NCBI GenBank assembly: GCA_944350365.1
Contig: CALVOU010000001.1
Location: 78,814-120,034, forward strand
Length of the DNA: 41,221 nt
Direction of reading: 5' to 3'
Source: an uncultured Bacilli bacterium
GTDB lineage: Bacteria; Bacillota_I; Bacilli_A; RF39; UBA660
A model generated the notes under the pieces. It was given only the letters and a program-made list of their open reading frames with translations, was not told where the DNA came from and ran no database searches. How positions within the stretch are numbered: position 1 is the first letter of the stretch; each line of letters begins with the position of its first letter. The position numbers and the translations under genes are program-made. Positions 25,595 through 32,669 of the stretch are shown here, piece by piece.

Positions 25595-27726
25595 TGGTAA
25601 TATGATCAATTATATTATTTATGAAGATGAAGTAGAGTATAGAAAAAAGTATATTTCAATAATCTTAAAATTAAGAGGGAAAGAACAAGAAGGCTATCGA
25701 ATAATTGAGTTAGATAAATATGATGAGAAAACGAAAAAACAATTAGATGAAACACTAGGAAAGAAAATCTATATCTTTGATATTGAAGTACCAGGAAAAA
25801 GTGGCTTGGATCTAGCGAAAGAGATCAGGGAATCAGGAGATTGGGAAAGCCAAATCATTGTGGTAACAACGCATGAACAACTAAGAACCGCAAGTTTTAC
25901 TTCAAGATTATTGATGTTAGATTTTGTTAGTAAATATTATGATTGTGAAAATAGGTTGAAAGAAAGTTTAATCGTCGCATTCGATATTTTAACGAAATAT
26001 AAAGCACTAACTTTTATGAACGAGGGAGAATTGTATCAAATTCCGTATCGAGATATTTTGTATATAGAAAAAAGCGTAAAAGAAAATGGGTGTATTATAG
26101 TAACAAAGAAAGAAACAATCGAGGTAAAAGAACCATTAACCAAATTAGAAGAGAGATTAGATAGTAGATTTTATAAAACACATAGAAGATGTATAGTGAA
26201 TTTACATAATGTAAAACGATTTGATTTTAATCAAGGATTGATTAAATTTGAAGAACAAGAAATTGATATGTTAGCAAGAAATAATCGAAAAGACTTAAGG
26301 GATAAACTGTGTGCCAGTCAAATAGGAAACGATAATACCGAAGGGAATGAGCCACCCAATAAAGATGAAGGAGTAAAGTTAATAGAAGTGTATTGTGGAG
26401 TGTGAAATAAGGGATGAATAGATGAAAGATATGGAAATAATAATAAGTACTATTATAATGTCTTGTTCACTTTTTGCAGTAGGAGATATATTACTAAATA
26501 AATCAGAAAAAGTAAATTTAAAAAATTTTGCAATAACCGTAGGGATAAGTTTAGTGATAATTTTAATTAATTTAGTTAGTGAAAGTATAGTTGATAATGT
26601 TTTAAAAATCTTAATTATATTTATAAGTTACATAGGATATTATAAATTAGTATTTAACGAATCATTGACAAAATCCATGTTAATGAGCTTCATAATGTAT
26701 CTAATATTTTTTATAAGCGAAGTAATAGTAGTATTTATAATGTATTTTACATTTTTCTTATTACAAAACAATAATGCAGCAGAGTTAAAAAACAGTATTA
26801 TCATAAATCTAATAATTTGCTTATTGGGAATAGCGGTATCAATAAGATTTAAAAAGGAATTATCAATGATAATAGAGAAAATAAATAGTGACAAAAGAAC
26901 AATATTTATAATAGCAATAATAGTCCTATTGGCATTAGCAATATTATTTAATAAAACACCTGTTAATGAATTAGAATTAAATATTAATTTTATATTAACC
27001 ATTTTGTTAATGATTTTGTTTTGTATAGTTGGATTTATTTTAATTAAGCAAAAATACGATGTTGATAAAATGAACGATGAGTATAAAAAGTTAGCAAACT
27101 ATTCTCAAATAACAGAAGGAGTATTAGAGGAGTATAGATTAAATTTACATGAAAGTAGAAACCAATTAATTATTATTAGAAATATGATTTCTACTACAAA
27201 GAAGAAAGAACTAGAAGAGTATGTAAATAACTTAATTGACGCAACAGAAGTAAATAAGTATAGATGGATAAATGAATTAAAATATATTCCAATTCCAGAG
27301 TTAAAAGGGTTTATTAACTTTAAGTTAATGGAAATGAGTAACAAAAAAATCGATATTGAGATTCATATCGAAAGAAAATTAAAAGATTCCAAAATGAAGA
27401 AACTAAAAATCAAAGATAGAGGAGACTTTTATAGTATTATAGGAGTATTTTTAGACAATGCAAAAGAGGCAAGTCTGGAAAGTAAAGAAAAGAAAGTTGC
27501 GTTAGAAATGTATGAAATCAATGATGAGATTCATATTATCATAGCGAATACTTATAAAGGGAAAATAGACATTGATAAGATTAATGAATATGGGTACAGT
27601 AGTAAAGGAAAAAATAGAGGAACAGGATTACATTTAGTAAATAAAATCGTTGAAAGAAATAAATTGTTTGAACGAGCTACTTCAAAAATGGATGAATATT
27701 TTGTCCAAGAGTTGGTTATACATTTA
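25595..27726 (+). repeat. Direct repeat copy 1 (agrA-agrC)
   Basis: This 2.1 kb segment recurs at 29139-31270 with a constant offset of 3544 nt and no indel. I see no base difference from 25602 to 27668, then two silent changes (27669 and 27678), and the sequences diverge at about 27727. Similarity fades just upstream of the ribosome binding site. Confidence 0.95.
25602..26405 (+). CDS. AgrA-type LytTR response regulator, copy 1
   Basis: 267 aa. The receiver domain has acidic pair E8-D10 region and phospho-acceptor D60 (IYIFDIEVPGKSG). The C-terminal LytTR DNA-binding domain spans about 140-240 (GELYQIPYRDILYIEK...KTHRRCIVNLHNVKRF). An unusual ~30-residue tail after it (from about 238, GNDNTEGNEPPNKDEG) is not part of typical AgrA. 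Start at ATG 25602 is set by GAGGTGG; the upstream in-frame extension to 25536 crosses the promoter. agrC follows after 16 nt. LytTR regulators bind 9-bp direct repeats with a 21-22 bp period; such a pair is present before agrB in this window. Confidence 0.92.
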   Translation: MINYIIYEDEVEYRKKYISIILKLRGKEQEGYRIIELDKYDEKTKKQLDETLGKKIYIFDIEVPGKSGLDLAKEIRESGDWESQIIVVTTHEQLRTASFTSRLLMLDFVSKYYDCENRLKESLIVAFDILTKYKALTFMNEGELYQIPYRDILYIEKSVKENGCIIVTKKETIEVKEPLTKLEERLDSRFYKTHRRCIVNLHNVKRFDFNQGLIKFEEQEIDMLARNNRKDLRDKLCASQIGNDNTEGNEPPNKDEGVKLIEVYCGV

Positions 27727-27741
27727 GATACAATAAAATAA
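26422..27741 (+). CDS. AgrC-type sensor histidine kinase, copy 1
   Basis: 439 aa. Six to seven hydrophobic segments (about 5-25, 38-52, 61-75, 88-115, 127-141, 160-176, 189-208) form a polytopic peptide-receptor domain. The dimerisation helix carries likely phospho-acceptor H243 (NLHESRNQL). The HATPase domain has the N box FLDNAKEAS (N346) and the G box NRGTGLHLVNK (about 398-408). This matches the HPK10/AgrC group that senses cyclic peptides. It is translated just after agrA. It uses the Ile codon ATA far more than the housekeeping genes around it, suggesting acquisition by transfer. Confidence 0.9.
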   Translation: MKDMEIIISTIIMSCSLFAVGDILLNKSEKVNLKNFAITVGISLVIILINLVSESIVDNVLKILIIFISYIGYYKLVFNESLTKSMLMSFIMYLIFFISEVIVVFIMYFTFFLLQNNNAAELKNSIIINLIICLLGIAVSIRFKKELSMIIEKINSDKRTIFIIAIIVLLALAILFNKTPVNELELNINFILTILLMILFCIVGFILIKQKYDVDKMNDEYKKLANYSQITEGVLEEYRLNLHESRNQLIIIRNMISTTKKKELEEYVNNLIDATEVNKYRWINELKYIPIPELKGFINFKLMEMSNKKIDIEIHIERKLKDSKMKKLKIKDRGDFYSIIGVFLDNAKEASLESKEKKVALEMYEINDEIHIIIANTYKGKIDIDKINEYGYSSKGKNRGTGLHLVNKIVERNKLFERATSKMDEYFVQELVIHLDTIK

Positions 27742-27767
27742 GAAGGGTATTTATCTTCTTTTTTTTT
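27740..27767 (+). terminator. Terminator after agrC copy 1
   Basis: AAGAAG (27740-27745) and CTTCTT (27755-27760) around a 9-nt loop, followed by more T. The unit is absent after copy 2, because the repeats diverge here. Confidence 0.75.
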
Positions 27768-27804
27768 AGTTAAAATGATATAATGACAATAGTGAGGTGA
27801 TAAG

Positions 27805-28890
27805 ATGTTTACTCCAGAAATAGATCATATATTGAAAATAGTAGCCATTACTTTTTTATTTAGTGTATGTATTATGCCTCTAATGAAAAAAATAGCCCAT
27901 CATATAGGAGCAATTGATATTCCTAGAAATACAGAGCATAATCGTCATATTCATAAGAAGCCTATTCCAAAATTGGGAGGCCTGGGGATTTTTTTAGCGT
28001 TTTTGTTTGGATATATGCTATTTGGTCAACATAGCATTAAAATGAATGCAATTTTAATTGGTAGTTTTGTTATTATATTGACGGGTTTACTAGATGATAT
28101 AAATGATTTAAGAGCTTCTCAAAAGCTATTAGGTCAGCTAGTAGCAGCAGCTATTGTAGTATTTTATGGAAAAATAGTAATTACGGACATTTCCGCTTTT
28201 GGTATGGTTTTTGATTTTGGAATCCTATCAGAGATTATAACAATAATTTTTATAGTAGCCTGCATTAATATTATTAACTTTACGGATGGTTTAGATGGCC
28301 TAAGTGGTGGAGTAACTTCTATTTTCTATATTACAACAGGTATTATTTGTTTCTACCAAGGAAGAATTGGTACTTTAGAGTTTACATTAACATTTATTAT
28401 GTTAGGTGCTACTTTGGGATTTTTAGTACATAATTTTTATCCGGCAAAAATATTTGCCGGTGATTGTAGTCAATTTATGGGATTTATGATAGCAATTATT
28501 TCATTATTAGGATTTAAAGGAACAGCTTTGACTTCTTTATTCGTTCCAATTCTAATTTTGGGATTACCAATTCTAGATACGTTATTTGCTATTATTCGAA
28601 GAACACTTAGAGGACAACCTATTTTCGCTGCCGATAAAGAACATTTTCATCATCAGCTATTAGGTATGAACTTTTCACAACGAACAACAGTACTTATTAT
28701 TTACGGAATCAATATTTTATTCGCCTTGACATCAATTTTTTATGTATTAAAAGACCCTAAAGCTGCCACAATAGTATATATTATTTTATTAATTATCTTT
28801 ATATGGTTTGTTTGCTATACAAGTATAATAACTGATAAGCGACCACCAAAATTAAGAGAATTGAAAGAAAAAATTAAAGCAAAAAATTGA
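27805..28890 (+). CDS. tagO: TagO/WecA-type undecaprenyl-phosphate GlcNAc-1-phosphate transferase
   Basis: 361 aa with about ten membrane helices. It transfers GlcNAc-1-P from UDP-GlcNAc to undecaprenyl phosphate, starting wall teichoic acid or related polymer synthesis. Seen: GLLDDINDLRASQKLLGQL, NFTDGLDGLSGGV, and the C-terminal PILDTLFAIIRRTLRGQPIF and ADKEHFHHQLL block typical of TagO. The conserved loop that normally reads GD-x-G-S reads GDCSQFMGF here, one residue short, which may affect activity or reflect lineage variation. TATAAT (27779-27784) and GAGGTGATAAG precede ATG 27805. It is enclosed by the two agrAC repeats. Confidence 0.9.
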   Translation: MFTPEIDHILKIVAITFLFSVCIMPLMKKIAHHIGAIDIPRNTEHNRHIHKKPIPKLGGLGIFLAFLFGYMLFGQHSIKMNAILIGSFVIILTGLLDDINDLRASQKLLGQLVAAAIVVFYGKIVITDISAFGMVFDFGILSEIITIIFIVACINIINFTDGLDGLSGGVTSIFYITTGIICFYQGRIGTLEFTLTFIMLGATLGFLVHNFYPAKIFAGDCSQFMGFMIAIISLLGFKGTALTSLFVPILILGLPILDTLFAIIRRTLRGQPIFAADKEHFHHQLLGMNFSQRTTVLIIYGINILFALTSIFYVLKDPKAATIVYIILLIIFIWFVCYTSIITDKRPPKLRELKEKIKAKN

Positions 28891-28891
28891 A

Positions 28892-28920
28892 TTGACAAAA
28901 TTTGGTAGTTATAGTAATAT
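28892..28920 (+). promoter_or_regulatory. Strong SigA promoter with no protein gene behind it
   Basis: Consensus TTGACA (28892-28897), 17 nt, TAATAT (28915-28920), beginning right at the tagO stop. It drives the candidate sRNA. I see no LytTR 9-mer pair next to it. Confidence 0.82.
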
Positions 28921-28926
28921 GAAATT

Positions 28927-29080
28927 AAATTTTAGAATATTAGCACACCTGAACATCTAGAAAAAGATATGAACATGAAACTATAAGAAATCCTTATAGA
29001 GCCCCTAGTCCCTAGCCACTTAAAATCTAAATATTGCAAAAAAGACCCTTTGTGCTCACCCCACAGAGGGTCTTTTTTGC
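28927..29080 (+). ncRNA. Candidate small regulatory RNA beside agr
   Basis: About 154 nt between a consensus promoter and a strong terminator, with no credible open reading frame (only ATGAACATGAAACTATAA). It has an internal hairpin CTATAAG-AAATC-CTTATAG (28981-28999), a C-rich unpaired stretch GCCCCTAGTCCCTAGCC (~29001-29017), and a terminator hairpin whose 7-nt loop is CUCACCC. The loop is complementary to GGGUGA, the Shine-Dalgarno sequence before the DUF1934, pta, symporter and fba genes here. C-rich loops pairing to Shine-Dalgarno sequences are how S. aureus RNAIII, also agr-linked, acts. Function is inference; expression is untested. Confidence 0.6.
29036..29080 (+). terminator. Very strong terminator with exposed CUCACCC loop
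   Basis: GCAAAAAAGACCCT (29036-29049) pairs perfectly with AGGGTCTTTTTTGC (29067-29080). An inner TGTG/CACA stem closes the loop CTCACCC (29055-29061). T6 is in the right arm. Confidence 0.9.
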
Positions 29081-29138
29081 AATTGAAAAGAAAGTGTGAA
29101 AATATAATAAAATCAAAATGGTATTTAAAGAAAAGAGA

Positions 29139-31270
29139 TGGTAATATGATCAATTATATTATTTATGAAGATGAAGTAGAGTATAGAAAAAAGTATATTT
29201 CAATAATCTTAAAATTAAGAGGGAAAGAACAAGAAGGCTATCGAATAATTGAGTTAGATAAATATGATGAGAAAACGAAAAAACAATTAGATGAAACACT
29301 AGGAAAGAAAATCTATATCTTTGATATTGAAGTACCAGGAAAAAGTGGCTTGGATCTAGCGAAAGAGATCAGGGAATCAGGAGATTGGGAAAGCCAAATC
29401 ATTGTGGTAACAACGCATGAACAACTAAGAACCGCAAGTTTTACTTCAAGATTATTGATGTTAGATTTTGTTAGTAAATATTATGATTGTGAAAATAGGT
29501 TGAAAGAAAGTTTAATCGTCGCATTCGATATTTTAACGAAATATAAAGCACTAACTTTTATGAACGAGGGAGAATTGTATCAAATTCCGTATCGAGATAT
29601 TTTGTATATAGAAAAAAGCGTAAAAGAAAATGGGTGTATTATAGTAACAAAGAAAGAAACAATCGAGGTAAAAGAACCATTAACCAAATTAGAAGAGAGA
29701 TTAGATAGTAGATTTTATAAAACACATAGAAGATGTATAGTGAATTTACATAATGTAAAACGATTTGATTTTAATCAAGGATTGATTAAATTTGAAGAAC
29801 AAGAAATTGATATGTTAGCAAGAAATAATCGAAAAGACTTAAGGGATAAACTGTGTGCCAGTCAAATAGGAAACGATAATACCGAAGGGAATGAGCCACC
29901 CAATAAAGATGAAGGAGTAAAGTTAATAGAAGTGTATTGTGGAGTGTGAAATAAGGGATGAATAGATGAAAGATATGGAAATAATAATAAGTACTATTAT
30001 AATGTCTTGTTCACTTTTTGCAGTAGGAGATATATTACTAAATAAATCAGAAAAAGTAAATTTAAAAAATTTTGCAATAACCGTAGGGATAAGTTTAGTG
30101 ATAATTTTAATTAATTTAGTTAGTGAAAGTATAGTTGATAATGTTTTAAAAATCTTAATTATATTTATAAGTTACATAGGATATTATAAATTAGTATTTA
30201 ACGAATCATTGACAAAATCCATGTTAATGAGCTTCATAATGTATCTAATATTTTTTATAAGCGAAGTAATAGTAGTATTTATAATGTATTTTACATTTTT
30301 CTTATTACAAAACAATAATGCAGCAGAGTTAAAAAACAGTATTATCATAAATCTAATAATTTGCTTATTGGGAATAGCGGTATCAATAAGATTTAAAAAG
30401 GAATTATCAATGATAATAGAGAAAATAAATAGTGACAAAAGAACAATATTTATAATAGCAATAATAGTCCTATTGGCATTAGCAATATTATTTAATAAAA
30501 CACCTGTTAATGAATTAGAATTAAATATTAATTTTATATTAACCATTTTGTTAATGATTTTGTTTTGTATAGTTGGATTTATTTTAATTAAGCAAAAATA
30601 CGATGTTGATAAAATGAACGATGAGTATAAAAAGTTAGCAAACTATTCTCAAATAACAGAAGGAGTATTAGAGGAGTATAGATTAAATTTACATGAAAGT
30701 AGAAACCAATTAATTATTATTAGAAATATGATTTCTACTACAAAGAAGAAAGAACTAGAAGAGTATGTAAATAACTTAATTGACGCAACAGAAGTAAATA
30801 AGTATAGATGGATAAATGAATTAAAATATATTCCAATTCCAGAGTTAAAAGGGTTTATTAACTTTAAGTTAATGGAAATGAGTAACAAAAAAATCGATAT
30901 TGAGATTCATATCGAAAGAAAATTAAAAGATTCCAAAATGAAGAAACTAAAAATCAAAGATAGAGGAGACTTTTATAGTATTATAGGAGTATTTTTAGAC
31001 AATGCAAAAGAGGCAAGTCTGGAAAGTAAAGAAAAGAAAGTTGCGTTAGAAATGTATGAAATCAATGATGAGATTCATATTATCATAGCGAATACTTATA
31101 AAGGGAAAATAGACATTGATAAGATTAATGAATATGGGTACAGTAGTAAAGGAAAAAATAGAGGAACAGGATTACATTTAGTAAATAAAATCGTTGAAAG
31201 AAATAAATTGTTCGAACGAGCCACTTCAAAAATGGATGAATATTTTGTCCAAGAGTTGGTTATACATTTG
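29139..31270 (+). repeat. Direct repeat copy 2 (agrA-agrC)
   Basis: Second copy of the 2.1 kb unit at 25595-27726, same orientation, offset 3544. The flanks differ completely: another promoter region before it and the agrD terminator after it. Confidence 0.95.
29146..29949 (+). CDS. AgrA-type LytTR response regulator, copy 2
   Basis: 267 aa, identical in sequence to copy 1 at 25602-26405, including D60, the LytTR domain and the unusual C-terminal tail. The ribosome binding site has one change (GAGATGG instead of GAGGTGG), which could lower translation. The promoter region is different: a TATAAT at ~29103-29108 behind the sRNA terminator, so transcription of the two copies is probably not the same. 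The longer in-frame start at 29050 lies within the sRNA terminator and is rejected. Confidence 0.92.
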   Translation: MINYIIYEDEVEYRKKYISIILKLRGKEQEGYRIIELDKYDEKTKKQLDETLGKKIYIFDIEVPGKSGLDLAKEIRESGDWESQIIVVTTHEQLRTASFTSRLLMLDFVSKYYDCENRLKESLIVAFDILTKYKALTFMNEGELYQIPYRDILYIEKSVKENGCIIVTKKETIEVKEPLTKLEERLDSRFYKTHRRCIVNLHNVKRFDFNQGLIKFEEQEIDMLARNNRKDLRDKLCASQIGNDNTEGNEPPNKDEGVKLIEVYCGV

Positions 31271-31285
31271 AATAGTATAAAATAA
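29966..31285 (+). CDS. AgrC-type sensor histidine kinase, copy 2
   Basis: 439 aa, identical to copy 1 except the last few residues (HLNSIK against HLDTIK). H243, N346 and the G box are unchanged, so both kinases should sense the same peptide. It converges on agrD-agrB, which lie on the opposite strand. The hairpin after it has its T run on the minus strand only, so plus-strand transcripts may run on as antisense to agrD and agrB. Confidence 0.9.
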   Translation: MKDMEIIISTIIMSCSLFAVGDILLNKSEKVNLKNFAITVGISLVIILINLVSESIVDNVLKILIIFISYIGYYKLVFNESLTKSMLMSFIMYLIFFISEVIVVFIMYFTFFLLQNNNAAELKNSIIINLIICLLGIAVSIRFKKELSMIIEKINSDKRTIFIIAIIVLLALAILFNKTPVNELELNINFILTILLMILFCIVGFILIKQKYDVDKMNDEYKKLANYSQITEGVLEEYRLNLHESRNQLIIIRNMISTTKKKELEEYVNNLIDATEVNKYRWINELKYIPIPELKGFINFKLMEMSNKKIDIEIHIERKLKDSKMKKLKIKDRGDFYSIIGVFLDNAKEASLESKEKKVALEMYEINDEIHIIIANTYKGKIDIDKINEYGYSSKGKNRGTGLHLVNKIVERNKLFERATSKMDEYFVQELVIHLNSIK

Positions 31286-31290
31286 GAAAC

Positions 31291-31316
31291 AAAAAAAGAA
31301 GATATTATCCATCTTC
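31291..31316 (-). terminator. Terminator of the agrB-agrD transcript
   Basis: GAAGAT (31298-31303) and ATCTTC (31311-31316) around a 7-nt loop. On the minus strand the hairpin is followed by T7 (31297-31291). It begins directly after the agrD stop. Confidence 0.85.
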
Positions 31317-31442
31317 CTATCTTTCGATCATTTTTGCGTTCATACATGGTTCATCAAAAACAATAATAACACATGCAGTAGTAGCAGCACCAGCAGCTAG
31401 AACCCCAACGCCTGATAAGATCATTGCTAATAATTTTTTCAT
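31317..31442 (-). CDS. agrD: AgrD-type cyclic autoinducer peptide precursor
   Basis: 41 aa, too short for ordinary gene calling. An amphipathic basic leader (MKKLLAMILSGVGVLAAGAA) is followed by TTACVIIV and then FDEPCMNAKMIER. The core ACVIIV-FDEP aligns in position with the Listeria AgrD core ACFMFV-YEP. This suggests cleavage after V and a five-residue thiolactone ring C-V-I-I-V with a short N-terminal tail. The acidic DEP segment after the ring is the AgrB recognition region in the family. AGAGGAGC before ATG 31442 is a strong ribosome binding site and the gene lies 13 nt downstream of agrB. Ring boundaries and tail length are inference; a second Cys in the tail is unusual. Confidence 0.88.
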   Translation of the reverse strand: MKKLLAMILSGVGVLAAGAATTACVIIVFDEPCMNAKMIER

Positions 31443-31455
31443 AACGCTCCTCTTA

Positions 31456-32067
31456 TTATTTTGAAGCATTGATTACATAATTTTTATAATTATTATACGG
31501 TAAATTAAATAATTTATATATATATGGATTAATCAAGGCTCCCTCTATTAGCATCGCACTAGCGAGAGAATTTTGAAGAAAAGTATCTTTAGTAATAAAG
31601 ATCAAAGCAATATATATAGAAGAAATTAAAATCGTACATATTTTGTAAAATAACCTACGCTTTTTATGGATTAATGGTCTTTTAACAGTATCTGCAGGTG
31701 CGTACAATATAAAATTAATCATGCACACAACAGATATTGCCACTAGAAGGTAATTGGGTAACACCAAGGATTTGCAGAAAAAAGGTACTAGTAAAAAAGT
31801 AATACTAGAAGAAACCCAACACATCCAGCTTTTGGTTGCATGGAGACCAAATCCGGTTAATCTTAAGAAATTAAACAAAACAAGTAAGATGACAGATTCC
31901 TTAAATATACCAAGTAATAAAGAAATTCCTAAAATGACAACTAACTTAGTTATAGATAGATATGTTGCCTCGAGACCATATCTAATCTCATCTAACCTAT
32001 CCTCATCATAATTTGGATATATCTCTTTTACCATTTTTAGAGATCTTCCTAAGAAAAAACCTTTCAA
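31456..32067 (-). CDS. agrB: AgrB-type peptide-processing membrane protease
   Basis: 203 aa polytopic cysteine protease that removes the AgrD tail and forms the thiolactone ring. With the TTG start, the catalytic pair is H76 and C83 in GFGLHATKSWMCW, with the same 7-residue spacing as His77/Cys84 of S. aureus AgrB. About five to six membrane helices are seen. Start TTG 32067 is chosen because AGGAGGGA lies 6-8 nt before it and no other candidate has one; ATG 32097 overlaps the promoter -10. It is the first gene of a two-gene agrB-agrD operon facing agrC copy 2. Confidence 0.93.
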   Translation of the reverse strand: MKGFFLGRSLKMVKEIYPNYDEDRLDEIRYGLEATYLSITKLVVILGISLLLGIFKESVILLVLFNFLRLTGFGLHATKSWMCWVSSSITFLLVPFFCKSLVLPNYLLVAISVVCMINFILYAPADTVKRPLIHKKRRLFYKICTILISSIYIALIFITKDTFLQNSLASAMLIEGALINPYIYKLFNLPYNNYKNYVINASK

Positions 32068-32095
32068 AATTCTCCCTCCTAACAATGCCAAATAC

Positions 32096-32164
32096 ACTAT
32101 ATCACTTACCTTTATTAAAAAGTAGAAATTTGTCGTGAAATGTCGAAAATTGCTTGTGAACGGT
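32096..32164 (-). promoter_or_regulatory. agrBD promoter with a pair of LytTR (AgrA-type) boxes
   Basis: On the minus strand, ACCGTTCAC (32164-32156) and ACATTTCAC (32143-32135) are direct repeats 21 bp apart with a 12-bp spacer, the geometry of AgrA and VirR sites. A TATAGT -10 lies at 32101-32096, 33 nt after the second box, with no good -35, as expected for an activator-dependent promoter. A related inverted arm ACCGTTC lies at 32194-32200 on the plus strand. Confidence 0.7.
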
Positions 32165-32275
32165 TAAAAAATCGATAAAACACTTAAAAATTGACCGTTC
32201 AGAGCTAAATTTTGGCATCTCAGCAAAAAAATACAAAAAACGACAATGAAATATGCTACTATGAATATGCGCAGT

Positions 32276-32311
32276 AGTTGGTGGTTAGCACGAGAAGTTG
32301 GTGATGAGCAC
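32276..32311 (+). repeat. Imperfect tandem repeat in the csp leader
   Basis: AGTTGGTGGTTAGCAC (32276-32291) and AGTTGGTGATGAGCAC (32296-32311), 14 of 16 identical, period 20. It lies in the predicted 5' leader of the cold-shock gene, after the -10-like TACTAT at ~32256. Confidence 0.8.
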
Positions 32312-32352
32312 TAGGCGTCATAGAATTATATAAAGAAGGTGAGGTGGCAGTG

Positions 32353-32571
32353 ATGAGAGGAACCGTGAAATGGTTCAATAACGAAAAGGGTTATGGATTC
32401 ATCGAGTATACTGAGGACGAAGATATCTTTGTACATTACTCAGCAATCAAACAAGATGGTTATAAAACTTTATCTGAGGGACAAGTTGTAGAATTCAAAC
32501 TACTTGAAACAGCTAAAGGCTTACAAGCTTTAGACGTAGTCGTTATTAAAGAACTTGTAACTACCAAATAG
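32353..32571 (+). CDS. Cold-shock domain protein
   Basis: 72 aa single CSD RNA chaperone. RNP1 KGYGFIEY and RNP2-like DIFVHYSAI are present in [19 protein letters not shown]...[15 protein letters not shown] 32353 is chosen over GTG 32344 because GAGGTGG is then the ribosome binding site and the protein begins as Csp proteins do. A long (~90 nt) leader with a tandem repeat precedes it, as is common for cold-shock mRNAs. Its stop lies in its terminator. Confidence 0.95.
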   Translation: MRGTVKWFNNEKGYGFIEYTEDEDIFVHYSAIKQDGYKTLSEGQVVEFKLLETAKGLQALDVVVIKELVTTK

Positions 32572-32580
32572 GTAGTTTTT
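32559..32580 (+). terminator. Terminator overlapping the csp stop
   Basis: AACTACC (32559-32565) and GGTAGTT (32571-32577) around AAATA, then T. Confidence 0.85.
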
Positions 32581-32669
32581 CCTTGCCGATGTGTGATAAA
32601 TAATATTTGTGCATTCTCTTCCTATTTTTTTATAAATATGCTATTATATAAATATAAGGAGGGATATAT

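Noticed and set aside
28860-28927. AgrA control of the candidate sRNA promoter
   Set aside because: No pair of ACNNTTCAC-like 9-mers at 20-23 bp spacing is visible upstream, and the promoter is already near consensus.
29050-29145. An N-terminal extension of agrA copy 2 starting at 29050
   Set aside because: It would be read through the terminator hairpin and its loop; copy 1 has no matching extension and both share a good ribosome binding site before the inner ATG.
28932-29153. A 73-aa minus-strand reading frame between tagO and agrA copy 2
   Set aside because: It runs through the terminator hairpin, lacks a ribosome binding site and has no recognisable pattern; the region is better read as a plus-strand RNA.
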